The translations under genes and the position numbers were made by a program. DNA of 64,000 nt, from positions 2,858,721 through 2,922,720 of the forward strand of contig NZ_CP187532.1 in assembly GCF_049852125.1 (NCBI RefSeq), given 5' to 3'. Positions within the stretch are counted from its first letter, which is position 1, and each line of letters begins with the position of its first letter. The notes beneath the pieces were generated by a model, which was not told where the DNA came from, ran no database searches, and was given only the letters and a program-made list of their open reading frames with translations. The DNA is from Senimuribacter sp049852125 (lineage in GTDB: Bacteria > Bacillota > Clostridia > Peptostreptococcales > Anaerovoracaceae). Of this stretch, positions 17,247 to 25,624 are shown piece after piece.

Positions 17247-17945
17247 ATGGGGACAAAATTTGAAGGTGTGGACATACTGGGCTTTCTGGGGCAGGTCGTA
17301 GAACTGCATACACAGCATTATAAAGATGATTTTGACATAGATAAAGAGCTGATCCCAAAGCTGGCCCTATCAGGAGAACCGGAGGACCGGCGCCTTCTCT
17401 GGATGTCAAGACCCTGCGGCACCTATACCCTGCGGGAGCGGGAAGTCCATCTGGAGGACAGCTATGCGAATAATGTGTGGAGGTTCTACCATGAGCAGAC
17501 TAAAGACCCGGTCCTTGCCTATGCCATCTCTATCAAAGACGTGCGGGACGGGAAAGTAATCGGCAATATCTATCCGCTGGATTATGGGTCGCATGTAGAG
17601 CGGACAAAATCGCTGACCTGCCCCATAGAAAAAGTTTCTGTCGTATTTGAGGATGGAACCAACATCATAATCCCTTACCAAAACCGGAGGCGGCTTATCA
17701 ATGAGCTTATGCCGATGCACGGAAATCCAAAGTCGATGACCGATCTGCCGGAAAACGAACATGAGCTTGCCATGATCCTGAAACGGGAACGGTTCAAACG
17801 CTCTTACCATGCTGTGAGCGGCGATATAAAAGAATACATTGACGGTTTGGAGAACAATACCCTGCGCGGCAAGCTCAAAGAAGCACGGACAGCCGCCGCA
17901 ACTTCTCCGAAGCCGCCCTCCCCGAACAAGGGGCCAGAACGATGA
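17247..17945 (+). CDS. Conserved ICE protein with TLRGKLK C-terminal tail
   Basis: 232 residues. The body contains LLWMSRPCGTYTLREREVHL and a run of beta-strand-like segments (residues 60-160); the C-terminus begins TLRGKLKEARTAA and ends NKGPER, again like its neighbours. The ATG at 17247 is preferred over TTG 17241 because AAAGGGGG (17231-17238) lies 8 nt upstream. The end overlaps mobC by 4 bp. Function unknown. Confidence 0.7.
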   Translation: MGTKFEGVDILGFLGQVVELHTQHYKDDFDIDKELIPKLALSGEPEDRRLLWMSRPCGTYTLREREVHLEDSYANNVWRFYHEQTKDPVLAYAISIKDVRDGKVIGNIYPLDYGSHVERTKSLTCPIEKVSVVFEDGTNIIIPYQNRRRLINELMPMHGNPKSMTDLPENEHELAMILKRERFKRSYHAVSGDIKEYIDGLENNTLRGKLKEARTAAATSPKPPSPNKGPER

Positions 17946-18286
17946 AGGGCGGACGGGATAAGCGGTCTGTCCGTGTGGAGTTCGTTTTGACCGAGGCGGA
18001 GGCTGCTTTGATAAAGGAACATATGGCGGAGCTGGGGATCACCAACCTTTCCGCTTATCTTCGCAAGATGGCAGTGGACGGTTACATCATTCACCTGGAT
18101 ATGGGCGACATTCAGGAAATGATACGCCTCCTTCGTATCTGTTCCAATAACTTAAATCAGTACACACGGCGTGCCAATGAGACCGGCAGCGTTTACGCTG
18201 CGGATGTGGAAGATCTGCGTACCCGGCTGGATGACCTGTGGAATGGTATGGATAAGCTGCTCCGGGGATTTGCAAACATTTCATAA
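17942..18286 (+). CDS. mobC: MobC-type relaxosome accessory protein
   Basis: 114 residues. A ribbon-helix-helix-like N-terminus (KRSVRVEFVLTEAEAALIKE, then LGITNLSAYLRKMAVDG) is followed by the MobC motif MIRLLRICSNNLNQYTRRANE, typical of plasmid and ICE mobilisation proteins. It should bind oriT and help the relaxase (19301) nick it. It overlaps the preceding gene by 4 bp. Confidence 0.88.
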   Translation: MKGGRDKRSVRVEFVLTEAEAALIKEHMAELGITNLSAYLRKMAVDGYIIHLDMGDIQEMIRLLRICSNNLNQYTRRANETGSVYAADVEDLRTRLDDLWNGMDKLLRGFANIS

Positions 18287-18379
18287 ATGGAGAAAATAGC
18301 CGTTGCTTTCCGGGAACCGGCACGATAGAATTTTGGCAGAGGGATATGATACTTTTCCTCGTGGAAGGAGGCTTGACCT

Positions 18380-18670
18380 ATGCGTCTGATATTCAAACTG
18401 TTGGCGTTTCCCTTTGTCCTGGTTACGGGGCTTCTTTATCTGGTATGCAAGTTTCTGGTGATCGCGTCCGGCGCGGTGCTGGGGATTTTATCAGGCATTG
18501 TATTTCTGGCGTCACTGATACTGTTCTTTACTGCCGGAGTGTGGGCCGGGCTTGCATGGCTGGTGATCGCGTTTCTGATAAGCCCCTATGGTCTGCCAAT
18601 GGCGGCGGCCTGGCTGGTCGGGATGATCGGCGGAGCAAACCGCGCGCTCAGGGATTTTGTATTTGGATAA
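18380..18670 (+). CDS. CD1845-family small membrane protein
   Basis: 96 residues that are almost entirely hydrophobic, with three likely membrane helices (residues 5-30, 32-55 and 57-85), ending in NRALRDFVFG. It matches the ICE-borne CD1845 family. GAAGGAGG precedes the ATG. It lies between mobC and the relaxase gene cluster; function unknown, possibly part of the transfer apparatus. Confidence 0.8.
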   Translation: MRLIFKLLAFPFVLVTGLLYLVCKFLVIASGAVLGILSGIVFLASLILFFTAGVWAGLAWLVIAFLISPYGLPMAAAWLVGMIGGANRALRDFVFG

Positions 18671-18760
18671 ACTTATGGGCGGGGCATATTGGTGTCTCGC
18701 CCTTTTTTTCACTATTTGGAGCCGTCTCACAAGGCAGCTTCTTCTATTTGGAGGGATCAC

Positions 18761-19270
18761 ATGAAAGACACAACACAGCTATATATCTATCCGGCTTCCT
18801 ATGCGTATGAGCATGGAGAGTTGGAACAATACCGCGCTTCCTATAAGGCAAATATCGCCTGCAAGGAGGCAATCGAGCAGGCCATTGTCGATCACTACCG
18901 GGATAACCGCCTGGGCACGGAGGCAGTACATCAGGTCTTGGAACAATTCGGCTATGACCGGATGTTTTATGTGCTTGCCAACACGGTCCGGCAGAAGGAT
19001 TGGGACGGGCGCATTTCCCGCGATAACAAAGTCTGGGCGAAATCCATTCCGGTCTATGAGAACCCGGACGGTTTCGGCCATGACCGGAATGTTTACTTTG
19101 TGGTGGACCGCAGCCACCCCGGACTTACGGATTTATTTCTCACCCAGGCACGGAAGGAGTATGCACTGGCCCAGGAGAAAAAGCCTTCTGTCCGTGACAG
19201 CCTGAATAAAAACGCCGGGCAGCAGGCCAGAGCAGAGAAACCAAAGCAGCGCAAGAGCCAGGAACGATAA
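18761..19270 (+). CDS. DUF3849 protein with SVRDSLN C-terminal tail
   Basis: 169 residues. The DUF3849 core spans residues 1-130: LYIYPASYAYEHGELEQYRA, then ACKEAIEQAIVDHYRDN and YVLANTVRQKDWDGRIS. The last 27 residues start SVRDSLNKNAGQQA and end RKSQER, like the tails on the proteins encoded at 15142, 15679 and 17247. GGAGGG precedes the ATG by 5 nt. It lies just ahead of the relaxase gene. Function of DUF3849 is unknown. Confidence 0.82.
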   Translation: MKDTTQLYIYPASYAYEHGELEQYRASYKANIACKEAIEQAIVDHYRDNRLGTEAVHQVLEQFGYDRMFYVLANTVRQKDWDGRISRDNKVWAKSIPVYENPDGFGHDRNVYFVVDRSHPGLTDLFLTQARKEYALAQEKKPSVRDSLNKNAGQQARAEKPKQRKSQER

Positions 19271-19300
19271 CCGGCTGAATTGAATCAAGGGGGTGATGGT

Positions 19301-20707
19301 ATGGCGACTACACGGCTGATGCCGCTGCATGTGGGAAAAGGCCGGGATGTGTCTACGGCCATTGCGGACATCATTGACTATGTGGAGAATCCGCAGAAAA
19401 CGGATTTTGGAAAATTCATTTATGGTTATGAGTGTGATACCCGGATCGCGGATGCGGAGTTCCTTCTTTCCAAGCGGCAGTATTTGAACCTGACCGGACG
19501 GGACCGGGGCGCGGATGATGTGATCGCCTACCACCTCCGGCAAGCCTTCAAGCCCGGCGAAGTCATGCCGGAAGAAGCGAACCAGATCGGGCGGGAGCTC
19601 GCACTGAAGCTGACAAAGGGCAATCATGCTTTTGTGGTGTGTACCCATGTGGATAAGCACCATGTTCATAATCACATCATCATCAATTCCACCGCCCTTG
19701 ACTGCACCCGAAAATTCCGCAACTTCTGGGGCTCTACCTGGGCGATCCGGCGCATGAATGACAAGCTGTGTTTGGAGCATGGTCTGTCTATCGTGGAGAA
19801 TCCAAAACCCAGCAGGGATCACTATGGCACATGGCTGGGAAATGAAAAACAGCCCTCCTTCCAGGAGCAGCTACGCCGGGCAATCGACGCGGCTCTGGAA
19901 GAAAGACCGAAGGATTTTGAGGAATTTCTGAAAAATCTGGAGGCTGCCGGAATCGAAGTCAATCGGGAACGCAAGAACCTCCGGCTCCGGGTGGCGGGGC
20001 AGAAAAACTATACCCGGTGTAATACGCTGAAAGGCGACTACACCGAGCAGGCCATATGGGAACGGATCGAGGGCGCCCGCACGGTAAAACCCCGCCGCAC
20101 TTTTTCTCAAAAGCCGGCTCCGAAGGTTGGGCTGCTGGTGGATATTGAGGCGGCGGTCCGAGCCGGCAAGGGGCCGGGCTATGAACGCTGGGCGAAGGTG
20201 TTTAACTTAAAACAGCTCTCCCAGGCGGTGATCTACCTGAAAGAGCATGGGGATATGAGCTATGAAGATTTGCAGGAAAAAGCTGCGGCCGCTACCGCCA
20301 GCTTTAATGCTCTGTCGGCACAGATCAAGGACCTGGAATCGCAGATGACCGCCAACGGAGAATTGCAGAAGCAGATCGTGAATTATGCAAAGACGCGGGC
20401 GGTCTATGTGGATTACCGCAAGGCCGGTTACAGTAAAAAATTCCGGTCAGAGCATGAGGCGGACATTCTATTGCACCAGGCGGCGAAGAAATATTTTGAC
20501 AGCATGGGCATTACGAAACTTCCCTCTGTCAAATCACTCCGGGAGGAATACGCCGGCCTGCTGGAACAGAAACGGAAAGCCTATGCTGCCTATAAGCAGG
20601 CCCGGTCTGATATGAAGGAGCTTCATAATATCAAGGCCAACGTGGATTATCTGCTGGACATTCCTTCTTCCCAAGAGCAGCAGAAAGATAAGCAAAAATC
20701 CCGGTAG
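19301..20707 (+). CDS. MOBP-type relaxase/mobilization nuclease
   Basis: 468 residues. The N-terminal relaxase domain carries the three-His metal motif DKHHVHNH (H120, H121, H123, H125 region) and an upstream Tyr-containing segment (IIDYVENPQKTDFG) that could supply the nicking Tyr. The C-terminal 200 residues form a helical, coiled-coil-rich region (AAAATASFNALSAQIKDLES) and end in a basic tail KDKQKSR. It should cleave oriT, attach covalently to the strand and lead it into the recipient. The ATG at 19301 follows AAGGGGGTG by 5 nt. Confidence 0.9.
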   Translation: MATTRLMPLHVGKGRDVSTAIADIIDYVENPQKTDFGKFIYGYECDTRIADAEFLLSKRQYLNLTGRDRGADDVIAYHLRQAFKPGEVMPEEANQIGRELALKLTKGNHAFVVCTHVDKHHVHNHIIINSTALDCTRKFRNFWGSTWAIRRMNDKLCLEHGLSIVENPKPSRDHYGTWLGNEKQPSFQEQLRRAIDAALEERPKDFEEFLKNLEAAGIEVNRERKNLRLRVAGQKNYTRCNTLKGDYTEQAIWERIEGARTVKPRRTFSQKPAPKVGLLVDIEAAVRAGKGPGYERWAKVFNLKQLSQAVIYLKEHGDMSYEDLQEKAAAATASFNALSAQIKDLESQMTANGELQKQIVNYAKTRAVYVDYRKAGYSKKFRSEHEADILLHQAAKKYFDSMGITKLPSVKSLREEYAGLLEQKRKAYAAYKQARSDMKELHNIKANVDYLLDIPSSQEQQKDKQKSR

Positions 20708-20717
20708 CAATTCTATG

Positions 20718-20758
20718 TTGCTAAATATTTTTTCTATGGTAAAATAGAACCCTACACT
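20718..20758 (+). promoter_or_regulatory. Promoter and candidate operator of the tandem-MerR gene
   Basis: TTGCTA (20718-20723), a 16-bp spacer and TAAAAT (20740-20745), followed by AACCCTACACT (20748-20758). The same 11-mer recurs at 21557-21567, between the regulator and the ABC transporter genes, which suggests a common binding site for the MerR-type protein. Confidence 0.45.
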
Positions 20759-20813
20759 ATAACACCAGACTTTTTGGCTATGGTATATTGGGAGAGAATG
20801 GAGGCGGGAAACA

Positions 20814-21557
20814 GTGAAAACATATAAAACTGCGGAAGTAGCCGCAATCATCGGAATACACCCAAATACAGTACGGTTATATGAAAAACTGAAACTGATA
20901 CCCACGCCAGAACGGTTACCAAATGGCTATCGTGTATTTACAGAATTTCATATAAAGCAATGTAAGCTGATACGTCTTGCATTTCAAGTGGAGATCTTGC
21001 AGAACGGATTAAGAAAGAAAATCGCACAGATGATTATGGTATCAGCAACAGGAGATTTTGTTACAGCTATTGCGCTTACAAAAAATTATTTGAAGCAAAT
21101 CAGACAGGAACGCCAGGACGCAGAAGAAGCTATTGAAATTGTAAAACAGATTTTATCTGGCAGTATTAGGGAAAATTCCCGGCAGTTGAAGCGAAAAGAT
21201 GTGTCAGAACTGCTTGATATTTCTATGGACACTCTCCGAAATTGGGAAATGAACGGCCTACTTACCGTAAAAAGAAAAGATAACGGGTATCGCGTCTATA
21301 CGGATGAGGACATACAGCGGCTAAAAATCATTCGCTCATTAAGATGTGCGAATTATTCTTTAGAAGCAATCCTGCGGCTTTTGCAACAGCTATCCAAAAA
21401 TCCCGATACAGATATTCGCGCTACATTAAACACACCAAAACAGACGGATGACATTATTTCTGTCTGCGACAGACTGATCGTGTCGCTGTCAGAGGCAGAA
21501 AAAAATGCAGCCATTATTTTGGATATGCTGCAAGATATGAAAATCCAATTTTCTTAA
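20814..21557 (+). CDS. Transcriptional regulator with two MerR-type HTH domains
   Basis: 247 residues. The first MerR HTH covers residues 1-70 (YKTAEVAAIIGIHPNTVRLY, PNGYRVFTE); a linker with a helical stretch follows (residues 75-115); a second MerR-like HTH covers about 125-195 (LKRKDVSELLDISMDTLRNW, NGYRVYTDEDIQRLKIIRSL). Two DNA-binding units in one chain is unusual for this family, which normally dimerises single HTHs. The GTG at 20814 follows GGAGGCGGG. The ABC transporter downstream is the likely target. Confidence 0.82.
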   Translation: MKTYKTAEVAAIIGIHPNTVRLYEKLKLIPTPERLPNGYRVFTEFHIKQCKLIRLAFQVEILQNGLRKKIAQMIMVSATGDFVTAIALTKNYLKQIRQERQDAEEAIEIVKQILSGSIRENSRQLKRKDVSELLDISMDTLRNWEMNGLLTVKRKDNGYRVYTDEDIQRLKIIRSLRCANYSLEAILRLLQQLSKNPDTDIRATLNTPKQTDDIISVCDRLIVSLSEAEKNAAIILDMLQDMKIQFS

Positions 21558-21570
21558 ACCCTACACTTTG

Positions 21571-21600
21571 CCACCAATGTTTTCATTGGTGGTATTCTTA
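21571..21600 (+). terminator. Terminator between MerR regulator and ABC transporter
   Basis: CCACCAATG (21571-21579) pairs perfectly with CATTGGTGG (21584-21592) around TTTT, followed by TATTCTTATTT. The upstream copy of AACCCTACACT overlaps the stop codon of the regulator gene. Confidence 0.7.
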
Positions 21601-21629
21601 TTTCATGAAAGACAAAAGGAGGACATATT

Positions 21630-22361
21630 ATGCAGACTGTAATCAATGTGGAGCAGTTGTCAAAATCTTATGGCAATCTGCTTGCAGTAGACAAACTCAG
21701 TCTATCTGTAAAACGCGGAACCGTTTACGGGCTTCTTGGCGCAAACGGCGCGGGGAAAAGCACAACGATTGAGTGTATCTTAGGTACAAAAAATGCCGAC
21801 AGCGGAACGGTATCCGTCTTGGGATGTAACCCCAAAAAAGACAGACACCACCTGTTTCAGAATGTCGGCGTTCAGTTTCAGGAGGGTGATTATCAGCCGG
21901 AAATTAAAGTTTCAGAGCTATGTGAAGAAACCGCCTGTCTTTATGAAGCGCCTGCCGACTGGAAGAAACTTTGTGAACAATTTGAAATAGGGACTAAGAC
22001 TGGCAACTCGGTAAAAAGTTTGTCCGGCGGAGAGCGACAACGCTTATTTATCGTGCTTGCCTTAATCCCGAACCCGGAACTGGTATTCCTTGATGAACTG
22101 ACTACCGGGCTTGACGCAAAAGCCCGGCGTGATGTTTGGAAAATATTATCTGAATTAAAAAGCAAGGGATTAACTATCTTTTTAACTTCTCATTTCATGG
22201 ATGAAGTGGAAGCCCTATGTGACGAGATATGTATTTTGAAAAAGGGAAAGGCAGTCTTTTATGGAACTGTTGAACAGGCAAAGACGGCCAGTAGGTGTGA
22301 GAACTTTGAGGACGCCTATCTTATGCTTTCCGGTGAGGAGGAAAAAAATGAAATCATTTAG
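21630..22361 (+). CDS. ABC transporter ATP-binding protein
   Basis: 243 residues. Walker A GANGAGKST, signature LSGGERQR and Walker B LVFLDELTTGLD are intact, with the H-loop in LTSHFMD. The type matches drug or peptide exporters of the ABC-2 class. It overlaps the permease gene by 14 bp, so the two form one transporter. AAAGGAGGA precedes the ATG. Confidence 0.92.
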   Translation: MQTVINVEQLSKSYGNLLAVDKLSLSVKRGTVYGLLGANGAGKSTTIECILGTKNADSGTVSVLGCNPKKDRHHLFQNVGVQFQEGDYQPEIKVSELCEETACLYEAPADWKKLCEQFEIGTKTGNSVKSLSGGERQRLFIVLALIPNPELVFLDELTTGLDAKARRDVWKILSELKSKGLTIFLTSHFMDEVEALCDEICILKKGKAVFYGTVEQAKTASRCENFEDAYLMLSGEEEKNEII

Positions 22362-23091
22362 AACGCTCTTGAAAAACGAATTGAAATTAAACATCAGAAA
22401 CATGAATATGGTTATCTTTGCTGTCATTATGCCGCTGATTGTTTTGATTATTCTGGGCTTCATTTACGGAACAAAACCCGCCGAAGACGGAGCGGCATAC
22501 ACTTTTATAGAACAGTCCTTTGGCGCATTATGCTGTATCTCCATTTGTGCGAGCGGGCTAATGGGCTTGCCTCTTGTCGTATCAGAATATCGGGAACGAA
22601 AAATTTTGAAGCGTTTTCAAGTTACCCCTGTCAGTCCGGCAAAATTACTTTTAGTAGAATTTTTGATTTACGTTATCTATTGCATTGTATCAATGCTTAC
22701 TCTGTTCCCCGCCGCCGCGCTGTTATGGAAAATAAAAATACATGGTTCTTTCCTATTGTTCTTAGGAAGCTGGTTTTTGACTATGGTATCGACTTTGAGC
22801 ATAGGATTGTTAGTTGGAGGGATTGCGAAAAACACGAAAAGCGCGAGTGTGATTGCCTGTATTCTGTATTTTCCCATGCTGATTTTTTCGGGAGCAACGC
22901 TTCCCTTTGAGGTTATGCCCGTTGCCATGCAGAAGATAATCAGTATTTTTCCGTTAACACAAGGTATTCAGTTGATGAAAGCGGTATTTCTTGGATTTCC
23001 AGTTGAAAATGTGTTGCTTCCGGTTACTGTTATGTGTGCCGTTACACTCGTTTGTTTTGGCATCTCTGTAAAGTGTTTTAAATGGGAATAA
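22348..23091 (+). CDS. ABC-2 type permease
   Basis: 247 residues with six predicted membrane helices, starting NMVIFAVIMPLIVLIILGFI and ending at VLLPVTVMCAVTLVCFGISV. The short ERKILKRFQVTPVSP segment is the typical cytoplasmic coupling region. The ATG at 22348 follows GAGGAGG inside the ATPase gene. Substrate unknown; the MerR regulator suggests a toxic small molecule. Confidence 0.9.
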   Translation: MKSFRTLLKNELKLNIRNMNMVIFAVIMPLIVLIILGFIYGTKPAEDGAAYTFIEQSFGALCCISICASGLMGLPLVVSEYRERKILKRFQVTPVSPAKLLLVEFLIYVIYCIVSMLTLFPAAALLWKIKIHGSFLLFLGSWFLTMVSTLSIGLLVGGIAKNTKSASVIACILYFPMLIFSGATLPFEVMPVAMQKIISIFPLTQGIQLMKAVFLGFPVENVLLPVTVMCAVTLVCFGISVKCFKWE

Positions 23092-23097
23092 GCCTGG

Positions 23098-23241
23098 TTT
23101 TAGCGTTCCGAAGGAACGTGCAGCCGTCACCGCAGGTGGCGATCTCAGGGGTTTGGGGACATGTCACCAACAAGCATTTAGCAGGAAGTCCGGGAACGGA
23201 TTTCCTGCTAAATACGCAATCTTACGGAAGATTGCATTGCT
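23098..23241. repeat. Cluster of three inverted repeats after the ABC permease
   Basis: Three hairpins lie in a row: GTTCC-GAA-GGAAC near 23104; a perfect 12-bp repeat ATTTAGCAGGAA (23176-23187) with TTCCTGCTAAAT (23202-23213); and CAATCTT-ACGG-AAGATTG (from about 23217). There is no open frame of note in this 300-bp gap. It may be the remnant of another element or a structured untranslated RNA. Confidence 0.55.
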
Positions 23242-23289
23242 TGCCATTTTGTGGAACCCCAGAAAAAGTTCTTGCACCACGCAACGACA

Positions 23290-23318
23290 TTGATAAACTG
23301 AAAGAAAGGCGGTATAAT
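23290..23318 (+). promoter_or_regulatory. Promoter for the MerR/GyrI-like regulator
   Basis: TTGATA (23290-23295), 17-bp spacer, TATAAT (23313-23318), 75 bp before the ATG at 23393. Confidence 0.7.
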
Positions 23319-23392
23319 AAGGATGTAGCAAGAAACATATAAAGTTGTAATGAGATAAAAGTACAAATATAGTTGGAGTAGGTGGTGAAACG

Positions 23393-24205
23393 ATGTTTAG
23401 GATAGGAGAATTTTCAAAGCTGACGCAGGTATCTATTCGTATGCTCCGCTATTATGACGAGGCGGGCATTTTAACGCCAGCGGAGGTTGACAAGTGGACG
23501 GGACACCGACTTTATTCGGTGGAGCAAATACCACGTCTAAATAAAATCCTGTATTTGCGGGATAGCGGACTGAATGTTTCAGAAATCGCGCTTGCCCTGA
23601 CGCTGGACGAGCAATCACTTCTTACACAGCTCAACAAAAAGCGCATAGAGATAGAAAATGCAATACAGGCTGAACGAGAAAAACTGCGGAAGATTGAACT
23701 TGCAAAAAGTGAAATACAGGGTGGTAAAGGAGAACTGCACTATAACATCTCCGTTAAGTCAATCCCTACATATCAGGTGCTATCCTTGCGGAAAGTTGTA
23801 CCAACCTACTATTCCGAGGGCGACTTATGGAAAGAACTTTCTACTTTTACTGATGTGCAAAAAATAGAAATAACGAGCAATACATTTTCCATTTATCACG
23901 ATACAGAATTTCGGGAGATAGATGTTGATATTGAGCTATGTGCTCCGGTAAAGAAAATGGGAAAGGCAAAAGGACCATTTTGTTTCCGCATGACAGAACC
24001 AGTCCCGTATATGGCTTGCACAATGGTCTATGGAGATTTTGCAAATATAAAAGGAGCCTACCTTGCCTTTGCCGAATGGCTGCAGAAAAACAGCGAATAC
24101 AAAATGTCTAACCCGATGCGTCAAATCGTACATAGAGGCCCGTGGAATGAGAATAATCCTGAAAAATATTTGATTGAACTTCAAATACCGCTGGAACACA
24201 TATGA
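23393..24205 (+). CDS. MerR-family regulator with GyrI-like effector-binding domain
   Basis: 270 residues. The MerR HTH covers residues 1-70 (FRIGEFSKLTQVSIRMLRYY, GHRLYSVEQIPRL), a dimerisation coiled coil about 75-110, and a GyrI-like ligand-binding domain from 120 on (SIPTYQVLSLRKVVPTYYSE ... YLIELQIPL). Such BmrR-type proteins bind lipophilic drugs and activate exporters by untwisting the promoter. It has its own promoter at 23290. Confidence 0.88.
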   Translation: MFRIGEFSKLTQVSIRMLRYYDEAGILTPAEVDKWTGHRLYSVEQIPRLNKILYLRDSGLNVSEIALALTLDEQSLLTQLNKKRIEIENAIQAEREKLRKIELAKSEIQGGKGELHYNISVKSIPTYQVLSLRKVVPTYYSEGDLWKELSTFTDVQKIEITSNTFSIYHDTEFREIDVDIELCAPVKKMGKAKGPFCFRMTEPVPYMACTMVYGDFANIKGAYLAFAEWLQKNSEYKMSNPMRQIVHRGPWNENNPEKYLIELQIPLEHI

Positions 24206-24323
24206 TTGTACAGGCTTTGAAATGTCCTGCTAAAAAGGCAGGGCATTTTTTATTTTTCCCTGTTGCATCTCACATGATGTGAGGTATTATACTGGATTTA
24301 CCAACATAGCAAGGAGGAAAAAT

Positions 24324-24797
24324 ATGACCTATCAATTAAAAGCCATTGGCAAAGTAAAGAATGATGAAAACGGCACATTTATTCAGTTAGAGCCGGAGTA
24401 CATTCCCGGACTGCAAGCCTTAGAGGGCTTCAGCCATATCAATGTCCTTTGGTGGTTCAGCGATTGCGACAACGACGCAGATCGAAATGAATTACAGACA
24501 GAACAGCCCTATAAAGGCGCACCCGAAGTCATGGGTGTATTTGCGACACGCTCTCCTGTGCGTCCGAACCCTATTGCATTAACAGCGTCGGAAATTATCA
24601 ACATTGATTTCACCAACGGCATGATTCGTGTTACATTCATTGACGCAAATGACAATACGCCCGTACTCGACATCAAGCCCTACACACCGAGTTTTGACAG
24701 GGTTGAAACACCTGGTGTTCCCGCATGGTGCAGCGAATGGCCGAAAAGCACAGAAGCCTCCGGCTATTTTGATTGGGGACAGGTGTTCAACTTTTAA
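24324..24797 (+). CDS. TrmO-family tRNA (N6-threonylcarbamoyladenosine) methyltransferase
   Basis: 157 residues of the TsaA/YaeB (TrmO) family: the SAM-binding PVRPNPIALTASEI segment, the beta-strand GLQALEGFSHINVLWWF and the C-terminal DIKPYTPSFD are all recognisable. TrmO methylates t6A37 in tRNA. The ATG at 24324 follows AAGGAGGA. On an ICE it is accessory; proteins of this family in anaerobes may have other targets. Confidence 0.85.
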   Translation: MTYQLKAIGKVKNDENGTFIQLEPEYIPGLQALEGFSHINVLWWFSDCDNDADRNELQTEQPYKGAPEVMGVFATRSPVRPNPIALTASEIINIDFTNGMIRVTFIDANDNTPVLDIKPYTPSFDRVETPGVPAWCSEWPKSTEASGYFDWGQVFNF

Positions 24798-24808
24798 GGG
24801 GGTGGCTT

Positions 24809-25396
24809 ATGAAATTACAGGATTATGCTCAGAATAAGCCTGTTCTTGAAACGGAACAACTTATCCTACGCCCTCTGCGAAAAGAAGATGTTTCAGATTT
24901 GAAAGAATGGTTGGGTGACAGTTCCATTTATCAGTATTGGGGAAAACGCCCCGGGAAAAGTGACTTAAACCCGGAATTGCTTTTTCAAAAGCCGGAGAAA
25001 CCAACAAAAAGTTTTCATTGGGGTATTGTGCACAAACAAGATTATAAAGTTATCGGGGATATGTGGGTGTATCTCATCGAAAATGACCGCATGGCAAAAG
25101 TAGCATTTCGCCTTTCTCCTGCTTATCAAGGCAACCGACTTATGACAGAAGCGCTGGCGAGAGTAGCTATCTTCTGCTTTGAAGAAACAGAATTGCAGCG
25201 TCTTTGGGCTGATGTTCACATCTGTAACATTGCGTCATTCAAAACTCTTGAAAAAGCGGGCTTCAAGCGTGAAGGGTTTATTCGTGAGGGAAAAATGGTA
25301 AACATCTACTGCGATTATTATTTATATGGCATGACAAAAGCTGATTACATTGAGGTGATGGATAAATCCCAACACCCCAGCCGGAACAGTCCGTGA
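24809..25396 (+). CDS. GNAT-family N-acetyltransferase (RimJ/RimL type)
   Basis: 195 residues. LETEQLILRPLRKEDVSDLK is the typical RimJ/RimL start; VAFRLSPAYQGNRLMTEAL is the acetyl-CoA binding motif A (Q/R-x-x-G-x-G/A variant) and NIASFKTLEKAGFKREG is motif B. The family acetylates N-termini of proteins or small amines, including some antibiotics. The ATG at 24809 follows AAGGGGGTGG and lies 12 nt after the TrmO gene. Confidence 0.88.
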   Translation: MKLQDYAQNKPVLETEQLILRPLRKEDVSDLKEWLGDSSIYQYWGKRPGKSDLNPELLFQKPEKPTKSFHWGIVHKQDYKVIGDMWVYLIENDRMAKVAFRLSPAYQGNRLMTEALARVAIFCFEETELQRLWADVHICNIASFKTLEKAGFKREGFIREGKMVNIYCDYYLYGMTKADYIEVMDKSQHPSRNSP

Positions 25397-25463
25397 TACA
25401 TCTTAGCTTAAATAAAATACATACAGGATTTCAGGTTATGTTTGCTATACTTACCTAAGGGAC

Positions 25464-25595
25464 ATGAAACGGATTTTAATTGTCGAAGATGACAATCTAT
25501 TACATATTGACATAAGGTTTCTATTTTGCAAAGTGCATTTTTCTAGTCAAAAAGCGCATTGCGTGAAAAGCCTGGCAAAAAATAAAATGATATAA
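25464..25595 (+). pseudogene. Truncated response regulator remnant
   Basis: The reading frame from the ATG at 25464 begins MKRILIVEDDNLLH, the classic start of an OmpR-type receiver with its acidic pair, but after about 14 codons the sequence no longer resembles a receiver and a stop follows at 25593. The rest of the regulator is missing. It marks a recombination junction between cargo segments. Confidence 0.6.
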
Positions 25596-25624
25596 TTTGA
25601 ACATCAAATATAGGAGGTGCCACA

